Assembly (NCBI GenBank): GCA_004212155.1 | Contig: RXIG01000028.1 | Location: 32,812 to 96,811, forward strand | Length of the DNA stretch: 64,000 nt | From: an archaeon | GTDB taxonomy: Archaea > Methanobacteriota_B > Thermococci > Methanofastidiosales > NM3 | Reading direction: 5' to 3' | Part shown: one piece after another, positions 29,216 to 40,724 of the stretch | Layout: each line of letters starts with the position of its first letter | Numbering within the stretch: the stretch's first letter is position 1 | Position numbers and translations under genes: made by a program | Notes under the pieces: model-generated | What the model saw: only the letters and a program-made list of their open reading frames with translations | What the model was told of the DNA's origin: nothing | Database searches by the model: none

Positions 29216-30346
29216 ATGGAGTACCGCAACATCGAGATCGGCGCACTCGTCCTGTTTGTCATACTGCTCTACTTCTCGTACAAGACCATCATGCCCATCT
29301 TCGATGCGATGGTGATCGCGGTCGTGCTCGCCTACATGATCCGACCCATTGCCGAACATCTGCAGAAATGGATACCGTACAGGAGCCTGGCCGTATTCCT
29401 CTCCATGTTCATTCTGATCGTCCCGCTTCTATTTATCGGGCTTTACGTTGTCAACGAGATCGTCTCGACATTCAAATCCTCAGACCTTGCCATCATTGTG
29501 AGAAACTCGTTTTCAAACATCGATGCTATCGTGGACAGCATGACCCGCGACGTCTTCGGATTCTTCAACCTGGAACTTGAGAGCCTCCAGCAGCAGACTA
29601 TCGATGCCATATCCAACGAGGTTTCCGAACTGAGCGGGAAATTTTACAATTACGTGTTCTCGCTTGCGGGATCGATACCGCTCATCCTGTTCAAGATCCT
29701 CCTTGCCGCCGTATTTGCGTTCTATTTCATTCGCGACGGTTCTGATCTTAAGGCACATCTCGTCGGCATCGCACCCAGTGACCACAAGGAACGTTTCGAG
29801 CAGTTGCTGCGCGGCAGCGACATCATGTTCCAGGCAGTGGTCATCGGATATCTCCTCAAGGCCATCTTCACCGGCATCATCGCCGTCGTAATTTTTTACC
29901 TGTTCGGGTTGCCGCACCCGATACTCCTGGGCATCACTACGGGCGTCCTCGACTTCATACCCGTCATCGGGCCCTGGGTCGTCGAACTGCTCCTCTTCAT
30001 CTGGTTTATATACCAGGGGCAGTATGCGTTCGCGTTCTCGCTGCTGCTCGCAACGTACTTTTTCGTATCGTTCATACCGGAGATGTACATACGTCCCCGC
30101 CTTTCGGGCGATGCGGCTGGCATGCACCCCCTCATAATACTTGTTGGCGTGATCGGCGGCCTCTTTGCGTTTGGTGCCATCGGCATCATCATTGGCCCCA
30201 TGTTCCTGGGATTGGTCGTGGTCGTCGTGAGGGTGTATCTGTATAAGCAACCTTACGAGAAAATATATTTTGGGTACAAGGATACCTTTTTAAATATATT
30301 CAGAAGAAGGGGAGCCCGTGAAGGTGACAAGAAACAGGGTCCTTAA
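29216..30346 (+). CDS. AI-2E family transporter (PerM-like)
   Basis: About 8 TM; IRPIAEHLQKWIPYRSLAVFLSMF...LDFIPVIGPWVV...YIRPRLSGDAAGMHPLIILVGVIGGLFAFGAIGIIIGPMFLGL. Confidence 0.88.
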   Translation: MEYRNIEIGALVLFVILLYFSYKTIMPIFDAMVIAVVLAYMIRPIAEHLQKWIPYRSLAVFLSMFILIVPLLFIGLYVVNEIVSTFKSSDLAIIVRNSFSNIDAIVDSMTRDVFGFFNLELESLQQQTIDAISNEVSELSGKFYNYVFSLAGSIPLILFKILLAAVFAFYFIRDGSDLKAHLVGIAPSDHKERFEQLLRGSDIMFQAVVIGYLLKAIFTGIIAVVIFYLFGLPHPILLGITTGVLDFIPVIGPWVVELLLFIWFIYQGQYAFAFSLLLATYFFVSFIPEMYIRPRLSGDAAGMHPLIILVGVIGGLFAFGAIGIIIGPMFLGLVVVVVRVYLYKQPYEKIYFGYKDTFLNIFRRRGAREGDKKQGP

Positions 30347-31358
30347 GACTGTTGCCACATTTTCTGTGGGCCTTATCATACTCCTCGTGCTCATACGCCA
30401 AGTGGGGTTTGAGGAGGCTTATTCAGCACTGCAGAAGGCAGACCTAACCTTCGTCTTCTTTGGAATGCTTGCTTCTCTTTTCTCATTGTTCTTGGCAGGC
30501 ATACGCTGGCGTGTCATCCTCAACGACAAATATACGTCAGTAGATATGAAACCCCTTTATCTGTCGCTCCTGTCTGGTGCGTTCTTCAACAACATTACCC
30601 CAGCCGGGAAAGGGGGCGGTGAACCGCTGCGTGCGTATCTGCTCTCTAAGTTCACAGGACTAGATGGCGGAAAGGTCTTCGCGACCGTCATATCAGACAG
30701 GATATTCGACACGCTTCCCTACGTGCTCCTGGGCTACTTTGGCATCATCGAGATCGCCTATTTCTGGAACGTTCCCCGTGCCGTCGTCGTCACACTCAGT
30801 GTCGCCCTTGTCTTCCTGACAGCAATCCTTGCCATAGTGCTCTACCTGCTCTTCAACATCGAGCATGGCAAGAAACTTGTCATGCGCATTCTCGACTTCA
30901 TCGGCCGTTTCATGCCTGACAAGGTCCAAAAGTACGAGGAAAAGCTCGAGGACACGCTCGAGCTGTTCAACAACACGATACGTGAGATAGCACACAATCG
31001 CAAGAAGGTCATCTACGCCACGACGCTCTCCCTTTCCATATGGGCGTTTTGGATACTGCGCACCTACCTGGTCCTCCTCGCATTCGATACAACCGTGTCG
31101 TTTACCGTCCTTGCCGTCGTCGCCGTCGTCGCGTCGTTCATGGGGATGGTGCCGTTCTCGCCGGGTGGATTTGGCACGACCGAGGGCGCGATGATTCTAC
31201 TTTTTTCCGGCTTTGGCATTGAACCATCTATTGCTGTGGGCGCCACATTGGTGGACAGAGTACTCTCATACTGGCTCCCAATCGTACTTGGCGGATTGAC
31301 GCTTGGCGTATCCCACAGGGTCATAAGTCGCAACAAGAATACTGCGGTCAAGATGTAA
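30318..31358 (+). CDS. Flippase-like / lysylphosphatidylglycerol synthase TM-region protein (UPF0104)
   Basis: FFNNITPAGKGGGEPLRAYLLSKFTG; FSPGGFGTTEGAMILLFSGFGIEPSIAVGATLVDRVLSYWLPIVLGG. Confidence 0.87.
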   Translation: MKVTRNRVLKTVATFSVGLIILLVLIRQVGFEEAYSALQKADLTFVFFGMLASLFSLFLAGIRWRVILNDKYTSVDMKPLYLSLLSGAFFNNITPAGKGGGEPLRAYLLSKFTGLDGGKVFATVISDRIFDTLPYVLLGYFGIIEIAYFWNVPRAVVVTLSVALVFLTAILAIVLYLLFNIEHGKKLVMRILDFIGRFMPDKVQKYEEKLEDTLELFNNTIREIAHNRKKVIYATTLSLSIWAFWILRTYLVLLAFDTTVSFTVLAVVAVVASFMGMVPFSPGGFGTTEGAMILLFSGFGIEPSIAVGATLVDRVLSYWLPIVLGGLTLGVSHRVISRNKNTAVKM

Positions 31359-31363
31359 TGATT

Positions 31364-31386
31364 TTTTACGAAAGTTTTATATTTTA
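31364..31386 (+). promoter_or_regulatory. BRE/TATA promoter of the A-type ATPase operon
   Basis: TTTTACGAAAGTTTTATATTTTA; the TATA overlaps the first ATG of the ORF call (31386), which favours the downstream start at 31428. Confidence 0.55.
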
Positions 31387-31427
31387 TGAACACAAGTGGC
31401 GACAACGACTTTCTGGGGAGCATCTTC

Positions 31428-31736
31428 ATGAAAGAGTCACTTTTGGAAATTAAGAACGCAGAGGAAAAGGCTGCAAACATTGTCACAAGCGCTAACGAAG
31501 ACATGAAGCGCATGATCGAAGATGCCAAGAAAAAGAAGGAACAAATATACAATAACACTATCACTCAAACACAAAATGAGATAGAGAAATTAAAGAAGCA
31601 ATATCGTGATGAAGGCACAAAAGAGGCAAAGAAGATAGCTTCACAGGGGGAAAGAGAGCTCGAGATGATCAACAAGAAAGCCAAGGAGAACTTCTCCAAG
31701 GCAGTTGATGCCGCGATGCAGAGAGTGGTAGAATGA
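31428..31736 (+). CDS. atpH: A-type ATP synthase subunit H
   Basis: Short coiled coil MKESLLEIKNAEEKAANIVTSANEDMKRMIEDAKKK directly before subunit I. Confidence 0.82.
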   Translation: MKESLLEIKNAEEKAANIVTSANEDMKRMIEDAKKKKEQIYNNTITQTQNEIEKLKKQYRDEGTKEAKKIASQGERELEMINKKAKENFSKAVDAAMQRVVE

Positions 31737-33688
31737 TATCTCCTGCAACGATGAAAAAGATCGAGATGCTCCTCCTAAAGGAAGACAAAGATGAAATTGT
31801 CGATGACCTTTATGATCTTGAATGTGTCGAACTTGTCGAATGCGAGGTGTGTGGCAAGTTCCCTGTTCCCCCTTCTACACGAGAAAGCATCTCGCGCTCC
31901 ATCCAGATCGACAGGATCCTGAACTTTCTTGACCACTACGCTCCCGAAGAAAAGCTATCCCTTCTGGAGAGCCTCAAGGGTAAGCGCATAGAGAAGAAGG
32001 AAGTTGGCATCATATCCGCCGAAGAGCTCATACTCCAGGCCGACGACCTCATCTCCAGTATCGATCCTAAGATCAAGCAGATAGAGTCGGAGATGGGGGA
32101 GATCGATGAGGAGATCGAGACATTGCACGATCACATTACATTTCTCAATACCATACGCGACCTTGACATTGACCTTGAACTGCTCAGGTCGACGCCAAAG
32201 ACGCTTCGCGTCGTCGGACGATTGCATGAACAGGACCCCAATACCATCGCGAACGACGTGTGCGAGGCGACCGATGGGTACTGCATGGTCGACTTCTGGA
32301 AGAATCTCGTTTTTATCAGCACCTTCAGAGAGAGGGAGCGAAGCATCGACCTTCTCTTTTCCAATCATGGCATCAAACGCATCGAGGTGCCCCTCATCGA
32401 CGGCAACCCGGCAGAGGTGCTTCCCAGACTCAAGGAAAAGGTCTCTTTCCTCAAGAGCACATACGATGAGCATGTCCAGACGATCAAGGAGCTCAACACG
32501 AAGTGGGAGCATCAGCTCCGTACGGTCAAGGAGCTTCTCGATATAGAGGCCGAGAAGTCCAATGCGTTCAGAAAGCTCGCCTCCACAGAAAACGTCATTG
32601 CGCTCGAAGGTCTCTATCCCAAAAAGAACGAGAAGAAGCTCCTTGAACGCCTGATGGAAAACGATCGAATTGTCGTGCACCTCAAGGAGCCGGAAGGAGA
32701 ACCGAGCATTAAGCTCGACAACAGGGGATTTTTCAAACCATTCGAGACGCTCACAGAGCTCTATGGCCTACCAAAATACAACGAGATCGATCCCACGCTG
32801 TTTTTTGCCCTGTTCTTTACCCTCTTTTTTGGGATCATGATGACCGACTTCGTCTACGGCGTCCTCATCACGATCGTGGGCCTGTTCCTTGCCAGGACAG
32901 TCAAGGAGGGGAGCATCCATGATGTGGCGTCTGTCCTGTTCTACTGCGGCATCGCCACGGCGGCATGCGGGCTTGCGTTTGGCAGCTACTTTGGGGACCT
33001 CTTCTCCGGAGGATATGTGGCGTTTGACATACCTAAGCTCATCGACCCGCTCTATGGGGCGATGGATGTTCTCATCTTCTCACTTGCGATAGGGTTGCTT
33101 CATCTCGTGATCTCAAACATCGTGGGATTCGTCCAGCGTGCACGAAACGGAAGAGTGCACGAGGCGTTCGTTGAGAACTTCACATGGCTACTCATGATGG
33201 GAGGCATCATCATCGCCTCGATGGGCATGCTCATGGGGATGTCGATGAGCGTCATCCAGGTTGCGGCAGGCGTACCAATCGCGTTTTCCATAGCGATCAT
33301 CATCGTCAACGGCGTGCGCAACGGACTTGCTGGCATCATCACGGCATTCATGGACATTCCTGGTTTCATGGGCAACTGGTTGTCGTATGCGCGACTGCTC
33401 GCCCTGGCGCTTTCGACCGCCGGTATAGCGATGGTCATGAATCTTTTCGCATCCATGATGTGGGGGCTCAACATACTTGGTATACAGGTTGGCATCATCT
33501 TTGCCGTGCTGATGTTTATCGGCGGGCATATATTCAATTTGGCAATTAACGGACTCGGTGCGTTCGTGCACTCGCTACGATTGCACTATGTCGAGTTCTT
33601 TACATACTTCTACAATGCAGAAGGCAAGAAGTTTGAACCATTACGTATAGAAAGGACATATACTAAATACATGAAAAGGGGTGAATGA
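31733..33688 (+). CDS. atpI: A-type ATP synthase subunit I
   Basis: N-terminal coiled coil; TM domain FALFFTLFFGIMMTDFVYGVLITIVG...NWLSYARLLALALSTAGIAMVMN; GLGAFVHSLRLHYVEFFTYFYNAEGKKFEPL. Confidence 0.95.
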   Translation: MISPATMKKIEMLLLKEDKDEIVDDLYDLECVELVECEVCGKFPVPPSTRESISRSIQIDRILNFLDHYAPEEKLSLLESLKGKRIEKKEVGIISAEELILQADDLISSIDPKIKQIESEMGEIDEEIETLHDHITFLNTIRDLDIDLELLRSTPKTLRVVGRLHEQDPNTIANDVCEATDGYCMVDFWKNLVFISTFRERERSIDLLFSNHGIKRIEVPLIDGNPAEVLPRLKEKVSFLKSTYDEHVQTIKELNTKWEHQLRTVKELLDIEAEKSNAFRKLASTENVIALEGLYPKKNEKKLLERLMENDRIVVHLKEPEGEPSIKLDNRGFFKPFETLTELYGLPKYNEIDPTLFFALFFTLFFGIMMTDFVYGVLITIVGLFLARTVKEGSIHDVASVLFYCGIATAACGLAFGSYFGDLFSGGYVAFDIPKLIDPLYGAMDVLIFSLAIGLLHLVISNIVGFVQRARNGRVHEAFVENFTWLLMMGGIIIASMGMLMGMSMSVIQVAAGVPIAFSIAIIIVNGVRNGLAGIITAFMDIPGFMGNWLSYARLLALALSTAGIAMVMNLFASMMWGLNILGIQVGIIFAVLMFIGGHIFNLAINGLGAFVHSLRLHYVEFFTYFYNAEGKKFEPLRIERTYTKYMKRGE

Positions 33689-34159
<471 letters not shown>

Positions 34160-34172
34160 GGGTGGCATCACC

Positions 34173-34820
34173 ATGGGTACTGAAGGCAGCGCAACGATTG
34201 ACACAGGGTCGCTATCAAAGCGTGGAACAGAGAAGATAGTGGAAAAGATACTATCTGATGCACGAAGCGAGGCACAAGATATCAGGACATACGCTGAGAC
34301 GCAGGTGCAGGACATACTAAACACCGCAATGAAAGAAGCGAACACGCAGCGGGACGCCATGTTGAAGAAGGGCCGCCAGGAGGCTGAGACTGAGAAAAGC
34401 CGCATCCTATCACAGGCGCGACTTGACATGCGAAAGAAGATCCTCGGGGCAAAGGAGCAGCAGATCCAGAAGGTCATCGAGGAAACCAAGCGCACACTCT
34501 CGGACGCAAAGAAGGTTCCACAGTTCGACAAGGTGATGGAACGGCTCACCATCGAGTCGTGCGTTGCACTCAACGGTGGCGACCTCAAGGTGTCCACCGA
34601 CAAGGAGGGAATGCAGTCCATTGCGGGAAGCAAGGAACAGATTGAACAGAAGATACAGGAGGATACAGGAAGGGAGACGACGCTTACTATCAGTGATGAC
34701 GGCGTCAGAGGGGTCGTGGTCGAGTCCCCGTCCGGCGTGGTCGTCGACAACGCGCTCCTGACGCGTCTTGAACGCAGGAAGCGTGAGATCCGCAAGGAGC
34801 TCGCCTCGATCCTGTTCTAA
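34173..34820 (+). CDS. atpE: A-type ATP synthase subunit E
   Basis: Peripheral stalk coiled coil; GVVVESPSGVVVDNALLTRLERRKREIRKELASILF; operon position. Confidence 0.92.
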   Translation: MGTEGSATIDTGSLSKRGTEKIVEKILSDARSEAQDIRTYAETQVQDILNTAMKEANTQRDAMLKKGRQEAETEKSRILSQARLDMRKKILGAKEQQIQKVIEETKRTLSDAKKVPQFDKVMERLTIESCVALNGGDLKVSTDKEGMQSIAGSKEQIEQKIQEDTGRETTLTISDDGVRGVVVESPSGVVVDNALLTRLERRKREIRKELASILF

Positions 34821-34829
34821 GGTGAGATC

Positions 34830-35933
34830 ATGAACCAGTTCTACCTCTTCATGGTGCCAATATCGATCCTGGCCCTTGTCATCGCAGCGAAGATCGCCTC
34901 CATCGTCTTGGATTATGCACCGTTCTCATATCCGAACGCACGTATCATGGCCAAGCAGGGCAAGCTACTGTCCAAGACGAAGTTCGAGGAGCTTGCGGAG
35001 GCACACTCGCTTGACGAGATCGTATCCATGCTGAAAGAGACAGAATACACGGACTATCTTTCAGAATACGTTGGCGAGGACTACACGATATCGAAGATAG
35101 AGCGGGCGCTCAACACCCATCTCGCATCCATCTACGACCAGATATACTCGATATCGCCAAACAAGGTCAAGCCCGTCTTCGAGGTGCTCTTGAAACGATG
35201 GGACATCGAGAACATCATCCGTACCCTGCGCTGCATCAGGGCGAACAAGGACCCTCGTGAATATCTCATCAAGATAGGCACGTTCACCGATGCTCAGCGT
35301 GAGCAGCTGGCCAAGGCACAGTCCGCCGAAGAGGTGGCCATGTCTGTGACCACCGAGTTCGAACATCTTCTCGGGTCGATGCAGGATGAGGAACTGGTAA
35401 AGATCGAGAATGAACTGCTGTTTGATTATTATTCATCATTATGGGAGTATCTGGAGAATACGCGCGACAAGAATCTCAAGTTGCTCAAGACGTTCTTCGG
35501 GCTCCAGATCGATATTATCAATATCATGGCGGCACTGCGCATCAACGTGATGGAAGAGCGTGAGGAGGTAGCTCAGGACTTCCTTCCCGTGACGTATATG
35601 GTCTCACACGAGTCGCTCAAGAGCATCGCCACCGCGGACGACATCAGTATGGTGGTAAGCGTGCTCGATAAGACTCCGTATGCTGACCTGTTCAACGACC
35701 TTGTGCCCAAGTACGAGGAACACCGCAACATATCGGTGTTCGAGCAGGCGCTCAACGATCTGCTCATATCGCATGGAAAGGAGATATCAACGCTCAATCC
35801 CCTTGGGATCGGGCCGTCAATCGGGTATCTGGCGCAGAAACAGGCAGAGATACGCAAGCTCAAGACGATCATCATCGGATCGTATGAACGTATCGATCCT
35901 GAGCGAATCAAGGAAATGGTGGGTGTTTCATAA
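34830..35933 (+). CDS. atpC: A-type ATP synthase subunit C
   Basis: YPNARIMAKQGKLLSKTKFEELAEA; RWDIENIIRTLRCI; GPSIGYLAQKQAEIRKLKTIIIG. Confidence 0.93.
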   Translation: MNQFYLFMVPISILALVIAAKIASIVLDYAPFSYPNARIMAKQGKLLSKTKFEELAEAHSLDEIVSMLKETEYTDYLSEYVGEDYTISKIERALNTHLASIYDQIYSISPNKVKPVFEVLLKRWDIENIIRTLRCIRANKDPREYLIKIGTFTDAQREQLAKAQSAEEVAMSVTTEFEHLLGSMQDEELVKIENELLFDYYSSLWEYLENTRDKNLKLLKTFFGLQIDIINIMAALRINVMEEREEVAQDFLPVTYMVSHESLKSIATADDISMVVSVLDKTPYADLFNDLVPKYEEHRNISVFEQALNDLLISHGKEISTLNPLGIGPSIGYLAQKQAEIRKLKTIIIGSYERIDPERIKEMVGVS

Positions 35934-36244
35934 TGCGCATAGCAGTGATCGGGGACGATGACACGTTCACGGGATTTGGCATAATAGGCATCAAGGACCT
36001 TTATGCGGTACCGGCGGAACGCACCGCGGTAGAAGACGTGTTCAAGACAGTGCTCAAGGATAGCAACATAGGTATCATAGTTATATCCCATTCCTACGCC
36101 GATCTTATTCGGGATCATATCAAACGGGTCAACATCAACAAGAAGATCATTCCCATCATCGTTGAGGTACCGGATAAGGGCGCTACAGTAGAATTCGATC
36201 CGTTCGAGGAACTGATAAAGAAGGCAGTTGGTGTCAATATATGA
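35933..36244 (+). CDS. atpF: A-type ATP synthase subunit F
   Basis: [26 protein letters not shown]...[15 protein letters not shown]...[11 protein letters not shown]. Confidence 0.93.
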   Translation: MRIAVIGDDDTFTGFGIIGIKDLYAVPAERTAVEDVFKTVLKDSNIGIIVISHSYADLIRDHIKRVNINKKIIPIIVEVPDKGATVEFDPFEELIKKAVGVNI

Positions 36245-36254
36245 GGGTGATGGC

Positions 36255-38015
36255 GTGATAGAAGGAAAGATTGTGAAGATCTCCGGCCCCGTCGTTGTGG
36301 CAGAGGGCATGAAGGGAGCTAAGATGTATGAAGTGGTCAAGGTCGGTGATACCCAGCTCATTGGTGAGATTATCGGGCTCGAGGAAGACCTGGCCACGAT
36401 GCAGGTGTATGAGGAGACCGCGGGCCTCAAGATAGGCGAGAAGGTGATTGCCACCGGCAGACCGCTTTCCGTCAAGCTTGGCCCGGGCCTCATCAAGAAT
36501 ATTTACGATGGTGTACAGCGACCGTTGCGCGTCATGAAGGACGAGCAGGGCAGCTTCATCCTGCGGGGAGTGAGTGTCAAGGAGCTCCCTGAAAAATCAT
36601 GGGAGTTCGTCCCTCGCGTCAAGGCGGGTGCGGCGGTGGAGCCGGGCATGGTGCTTGGGACGGTCAAGGAATCAGAGGTCGTCGAGCATCGCATACTCGT
36701 CCCCCCCAACGTATCGGGCGAGCTCAAGGACATCGTTTCGAAGGGCACATACGACATAGAGGACGACATCGCCACCGTCAAGACGGCCGACGGCGACGTG
36801 GGGCTCAAGATGTACCATGCGTGGCCCGTCCGGGAGCCGCGCCCCTATGTGAAAAAACACCCCTCGACGATACCGCTCATCACGGGCCAGCGCGTGCTTG
36901 ACACGTTCTTTCCCATCGCCAAGGGAGGAACGGCAGGCATACCCGGCGGCTTCGGTACCGGAAAGACCGTCACCCAGCACCAGCTTGCAAAGTGGGCCGA
37001 TGCAGAGATCGTCGTCTATGTGGGCTGCGGTGAACGTGGCAACGAGATGACGCAGGTGCTCAAGGAGTTCCCCGAGCTCCTTGACCCCCGCACCGGAAAG
37101 CCCATCACCGAACGGACGGTGCTCATCGCCAACACGTCGAACATGCCCGTGGCGGCCCGCGAGGCGTCGATCTACACCGGCGTCACCATCGCCGAATACT
37201 TCCGCGACATGGGCTACAACGTGGCGCTGATGGCCGACTCGACATCGCGATGGGCAGAGGCCCTCAGGGAGATCTCGGGCCGTCTCGAGGAGATGCCCGG
37301 CGAGGCGGGATTCCCCGCGTACCTCGCATCGAAGCTCTCGGGGTTCTATGAGCGAAGCGGGCGTGTCGACACGCTGGCCAATGATACGGGGTCGCTTTCC
37401 ATCATCGGGGCCGTGTCGCCACCGGGCGGCGACTTCAGCGAACCGGTCACGCAAAACACGCTGCGGGTCGTCAAGGTCTTCTGGGCGCTTGACAAGAAGC
37501 TCAAGGACCAGCGTCACTTCCCGTCGATCAACTGGTTGACGTCCTACTCTCTTTATCTTGACGAGATCGAGGACTGGTGGAAGGACAACGTCTCTGAGAA
37601 ATGGAAGATGCGCAGGGACGAGGCCATGAGCATCCTCCAGGAAGAGAACGAACTTCAGGAGATCGTGCAGCTCATCGGTCCCGATGCGTTGCCCGAGCGC
37701 CAGCGCGTCACGCTCCTGTGTGCGCAGATGATCCGCGAGGACTTCCTGCAGCAAAACGCGTTCCACGATGTGGACTCGTTCTGTTCGGAGAACAAGCAGG
37801 TGGCAATGCTCAAGTCGATACTCGACTTCTACGACACCGCCCTCAAGCTCATCGATGCGGGCGTGAGCGTGGCAGAGATACGCGAGATGCCCACCGTGCA
37901 AAAGATCGGCCGTCTCAAGTACGTGAGCGAGAAGGAGCTTGAATCGTACATCAAGGGCCTCACCGACGAGATGTATGACGAATACGACAGGCTTGCTAGG
38001 AGTTATGCGGGGTGA
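36255..38015 (+). CDS. atpA: A-type ATP synthase catalytic subunit A
   Basis: GTG start; [25 protein letters not shown] (P-loop GGFGTGKT), [65 protein letters not shown]. Confidence 0.98.
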   Translation: MIEGKIVKISGPVVVAEGMKGAKMYEVVKVGDTQLIGEIIGLEEDLATMQVYEETAGLKIGEKVIATGRPLSVKLGPGLIKNIYDGVQRPLRVMKDEQGSFILRGVSVKELPEKSWEFVPRVKAGAAVEPGMVLGTVKESEVVEHRILVPPNVSGELKDIVSKGTYDIEDDIATVKTADGDVGLKMYHAWPVREPRPYVKKHPSTIPLITGQRVLDTFFPIAKGGTAGIPGGFGTGKTVTQHQLAKWADAEIVVYVGCGERGNEMTQVLKEFPELLDPRTGKPITERTVLIANTSNMPVAAREASIYTGVTIAEYFRDMGYNVALMADSTSRWAEALREISGRLEEMPGEAGFPAYLASKLSGFYERSGRVDTLANDTGSLSIIGAVSPPGGDFSEPVTQNTLRVVKVFWALDKKLKDQRHFPSINWLTSYSLYLDEIEDWWKDNVSEKWKMRRDEAMSILQEENELQEIVQLIGPDALPERQRVTLLCAQMIREDFLQQNAFHDVDSFCSENKQVAMLKSILDFYDTALKLIDAGVSVAEIREMPTVQKIGRLKYVSEKELESYIKGLTDEMYDEYDRLARSYAG

Positions 38016-38019
38016 TGAG

Positions 38020-39408
38020 ATGAGTGACGTTCAAAAGGAATACAGTTCTATACGCGAGGTTTCAGGTCCTATCATTATCGTTGATGGCGTCGAGGGCGTC
38101 GGATATTCCGAGGTGGTCGAAGTTACGCTGCCCGATGGCACGAAACGCCGAGGACAGGTGCTCGAGGTCGACCGTGACGTGGCGGTCATCCAGGTCTTTG
38201 AGGGCACGAGCGGCACGACCACCGAGGGCACAAGCGTCAGATTCACAGGGCATACGCTCAAGCTCCCCGTGAGCGAGGACATGCTTGGACGCGTGTTCAA
38301 CGGTATGGGGGAGCCCATAGACGACGGTCCGGACATCATCCCGGACAAGGAGATGGACATCAACGGTCTCCCTATCAATCCGTCGGCACGCGAGTATCCG
38401 CGTGAGTTCATACAGACGGGCCTTTCGGCAATCGATGGGATGAACACGCTCGTCAGGGGGCAAAAGCTTCCTATCTTCTCCGGGTCAGGCCTTCCTCACA
38501 ACGAGATCGCCGCACAGATCACGCGCCAGACCAAGGTGCTCACCGGCGAGGAGTTCGGCATCGTCTTCGTGGCCATGGGCATCACGTACGGCGAGGCGAA
38601 CTTCTTCACGGAGAACTTCAGGAAGTCGGGTGCGCTGGAAAAGGTCGTCATGTTCCTCAATCTGGCCGACGACCCTGCCATCGAGCGGATCATCACGCCG
38701 CGTGTCGCCCTTACGGCGGCAGAGTACCTCGCCTTCGAGAAGGACATGCACCTTCTGGTCATCCTTACCGACATGACCAACTACTGCGAGGCCCTCAGGG
38801 AGATCTCGGCAGCACGGGAGGAGGTGCCGGGCCGACGCGGATATCCCGGTTACATGTACACCGACCTCGCATCGATCTACGAACGAGCGGGCAGGATCGA
38901 GGACAGGGAGGGGTCGATCACCCAGATGCCCATCCTTACCATGCCCGACGACGACATGAACCATCCGATACCCGACCTTTCAGGCTATATCACGGAAGGA
39001 CAGATCATCGTTTCACGCGAGCTCAACAGGAAAAACATCTACCCACCCATTGATGTGTCACCGTCGCTTTCCCGTCTTATGAAGGACGGTATCGGAGAGG
39101 GCCTCACACGCGAGGATCACGACGGTCTCCAAAACCAGCTCTTCGGGGCGTATGCCAAGGGCAAGGAGATGCGCGACCTCGTGGCCGTGGTGGGAGAGGA
39201 TGCCCTGTCCGACCTCGATAAACAGTACCTCCACTTCGCAGAGGAGTTCGAGAGCAACTTCATCAGGCAGAAGCGCGACGAGGACCGCTCGATCGAGGAG
39301 ACGCTCGACCTTGGTTGGAAGATGCTAGGCATGCTCCCCGAGGAGGAGCTCAAACGTATCGACCAGAAGTATATCGAAAAGTACTACCCAAAGGAACAAA
39401 GTGAGTAA
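38020..39408 (+). CDS. atpB: A-type ATP synthase subunit B
   Basis: [72 protein letters not shown] exactly 3 nt upstream of ATG. Confidence 0.98.
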   Translation: MSDVQKEYSSIREVSGPIIIVDGVEGVGYSEVVEVTLPDGTKRRGQVLEVDRDVAVIQVFEGTSGTTTEGTSVRFTGHTLKLPVSEDMLGRVFNGMGEPIDDGPDIIPDKEMDINGLPINPSAREYPREFIQTGLSAIDGMNTLVRGQKLPIFSGSGLPHNEIAAQITRQTKVLTGEEFGIVFVAMGITYGEANFFTENFRKSGALEKVVMFLNLADDPAIERIITPRVALTAAEYLAFEKDMHLLVILTDMTNYCEALREISAAREEVPGRRGYPGYMYTDLASIYERAGRIEDREGSITQMPILTMPDDDMNHPIPDLSGYITEGQIIVSRELNRKNIYPPIDVSPSLSRLMKDGIGEGLTREDHDGLQNQLFGAYAKGKEMRDLVAVVGEDALSDLDKQYLHFAEEFESNFIRQKRDEDRSIEETLDLGWKMLGMLPEEELKRIDQKYIEKYYPKEQSE

Positions 39409-39410
39409 GC

Positions 39411-40058
39411 ATGGCCGTGGAGCAAATTAAGCCGACCAGGATGGCGCTGCTGCAGTTAAAGCGCCGCATCTCTTTGGCGGAGAAGGGATATGAACTGCTC
39501 AAGAAGAAACGAGACTCCCTCGTCATGCAGTTCTTTGACCTTGTCGCCGACAGGAAACGGCTTCGCAAGCAGGCGCATTCCAGGCTTCAGGAGGCATATG
39601 GGGCGCTCATAGAGGCACAGATGTATATTGGCAAACGTGAGCTGGAAAACATCTCGCTTGCCGTTCCGCCCACCTCCGAGTTCGACATCCGCACCTACAA
39701 TATCATGGGTGTCGTCGTACCCCTCATCAAGCTCCGTGGCAAGATCAAGCGACCCTATATGAAGCGCGGATACTCGCTCATCAACACGTCTTCGAAGGTC
39801 GATGAGGTCGTCGACAAGTTCCAGACCGCCCTGCGTGCGATCATCGACCTTGCAGAGGTCGAGGAACAGGTGCGTCTTGTTGCAGAGGAGCTAGAAAGCA
39901 CCAAGCGCCGCGTGAACGCCCTCGAATACGTGCTGCTTCCGCAACTCAGGGAGAAGTATCAGTGGGTCGAGCTCATGCTCGAGGAACGCGAACGTGAGGA
40001 CTTCTTCAGGCTCAAGCGCATGAAGGGCGTGCTCAAGGGTGAACAGCGTCAGCGATAA
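39411..40058 (+). CDS. atpD: A-type ATP synthase subunit D
   Basis: IKPTRMALLQLKRRISLAEKGYELLKKKRDSLV; TKRRVNALEYVLLPQL. Confidence 0.96.
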   Translation: MAVEQIKPTRMALLQLKRRISLAEKGYELLKKKRDSLVMQFFDLVADRKRLRKQAHSRLQEAYGALIEAQMYIGKRELENISLAVPPTSEFDIRTYNIMGVVVPLIKLRGKIKRPYMKRGYSLINTSSKVDEVVDKFQTALRAIIDLAEVEEQVRLVAEELESTKRRVNALEYVLLPQLREKYQWVELMLEEREREDFFRLKRMKGVLKGEQRQR

Positions 40059-40329
40059 GGAGGTCAGGAGGGCACTCTTTTGGGTGTATTCCCATATGGT
40101 CGCCTACTCAGCGGTCCTCATCGGCGTTTTCACACTCTTTAAAATCGTGTTCGAATGGCCCGTGCCCGTTCTGGGCGTGCTGATCTTTCTCACATTGCTT
40201 TTCGTACATCTCTATGCGATGTATATGCTTTCGACGCCCATACGGCAGGTAGGGCTGGCACGGTGGTTTTACTATGTGGCGGTCGTATACCTTGCCTTTC
40301 TCTTTGCCTCACTTGCCCTCGCCCTGTAG
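40039..40329 (+). CDS. Small three-TM membrane protein following atpD
   Basis: MNSVSDKEVRRALFWVYSHMVAYSAVLIGVFTLFKIVFEWPVPVLGVLIFLTLLFVHLYAMYMLSTPIRQVGLARWFYYVAVVYLAFLFASLALAL; overlaps the atpD 3' end. Confidence 0.65.
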   Translation: MNSVSDKEVRRALFWVYSHMVAYSAVLIGVFTLFKIVFEWPVPVLGVLIFLTLLFVHLYAMYMLSTPIRQVGLARWFYYVAVVYLAFLFASLALAL

Positions 40330-40659
40330 TTCGACGATGGCCTGTGCGATGTCCCCCTTTGTCTTCTCGAGCGCCTCACGGGCGCGTTCCATCGGGACGT
40401 TCGTCTGAGCCATGACGAGTTCTACGTCGTCATCGGGTATCTCCACTTCCTCCTTCTTCTTCGTGTAGGTACCCACGACCTGGAATGTGCTTTGTCCCTG
40501 TATCTTGGTTTCAGTGACCTCGGGATTCTCGAAGACGAGCGTTTCATCCGGCGTCTCTATGGTGACCTTGATCGCTTTGATCTCATTTTGTTTCATGCCC
40601 ATCTGTTTCATGAGCTTTTGCATCTTGCGTGGATTCATACCAGGCATCATGTGATTCAC
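40309..40659 (-). CDS. nac: Nascent polypeptide-associated complex protein
   Basis: MMPGMNPRKMQKLMKQMGMKQNEIKAIKVTIETPDETLVFENPEVTETKIQGQSTFQVVG; C-terminal UBA-like domain. Confidence 0.95.
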   Translation of the reverse strand: MNHMMPGMNPRKMQKLMKQMGMKQNEIKAIKVTIETPDETLVFENPEVTETKIQGQSTFQVVGTYTKKKEEVEIPDDDVELVMAQTNVPMERAREALEKTKGDIAQAIVELQGEGK

Positions 40660-40724
40660 CTTTTTCCCACTTCAGGAAGGGGTTATATTTATGTATTATG
40701 CTGCTTGTCGCTTTCGAAGGCGGC

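Noticed and set aside
29513-30250. 245-aa minus-strand ORF inside the AI-2E transporter gene
   Set aside because: Composition (Asp/Glu/Tyr/His-rich) is typical of the reverse complement of a TM protein gene; the plus strand is a convincing transporter.
31955-32680. 241-aa minus-strand ORF inside subunit I
   Set aside because: Antisense of the coiled-coil coding region; no promoter or domain support.
36672-37901. 409-aa minus-strand ORF opposite the ATPase A subunit
   Set aside because: Shadow ORF: its sequence is the antisense of a highly conserved gene, with no recognisable domain.
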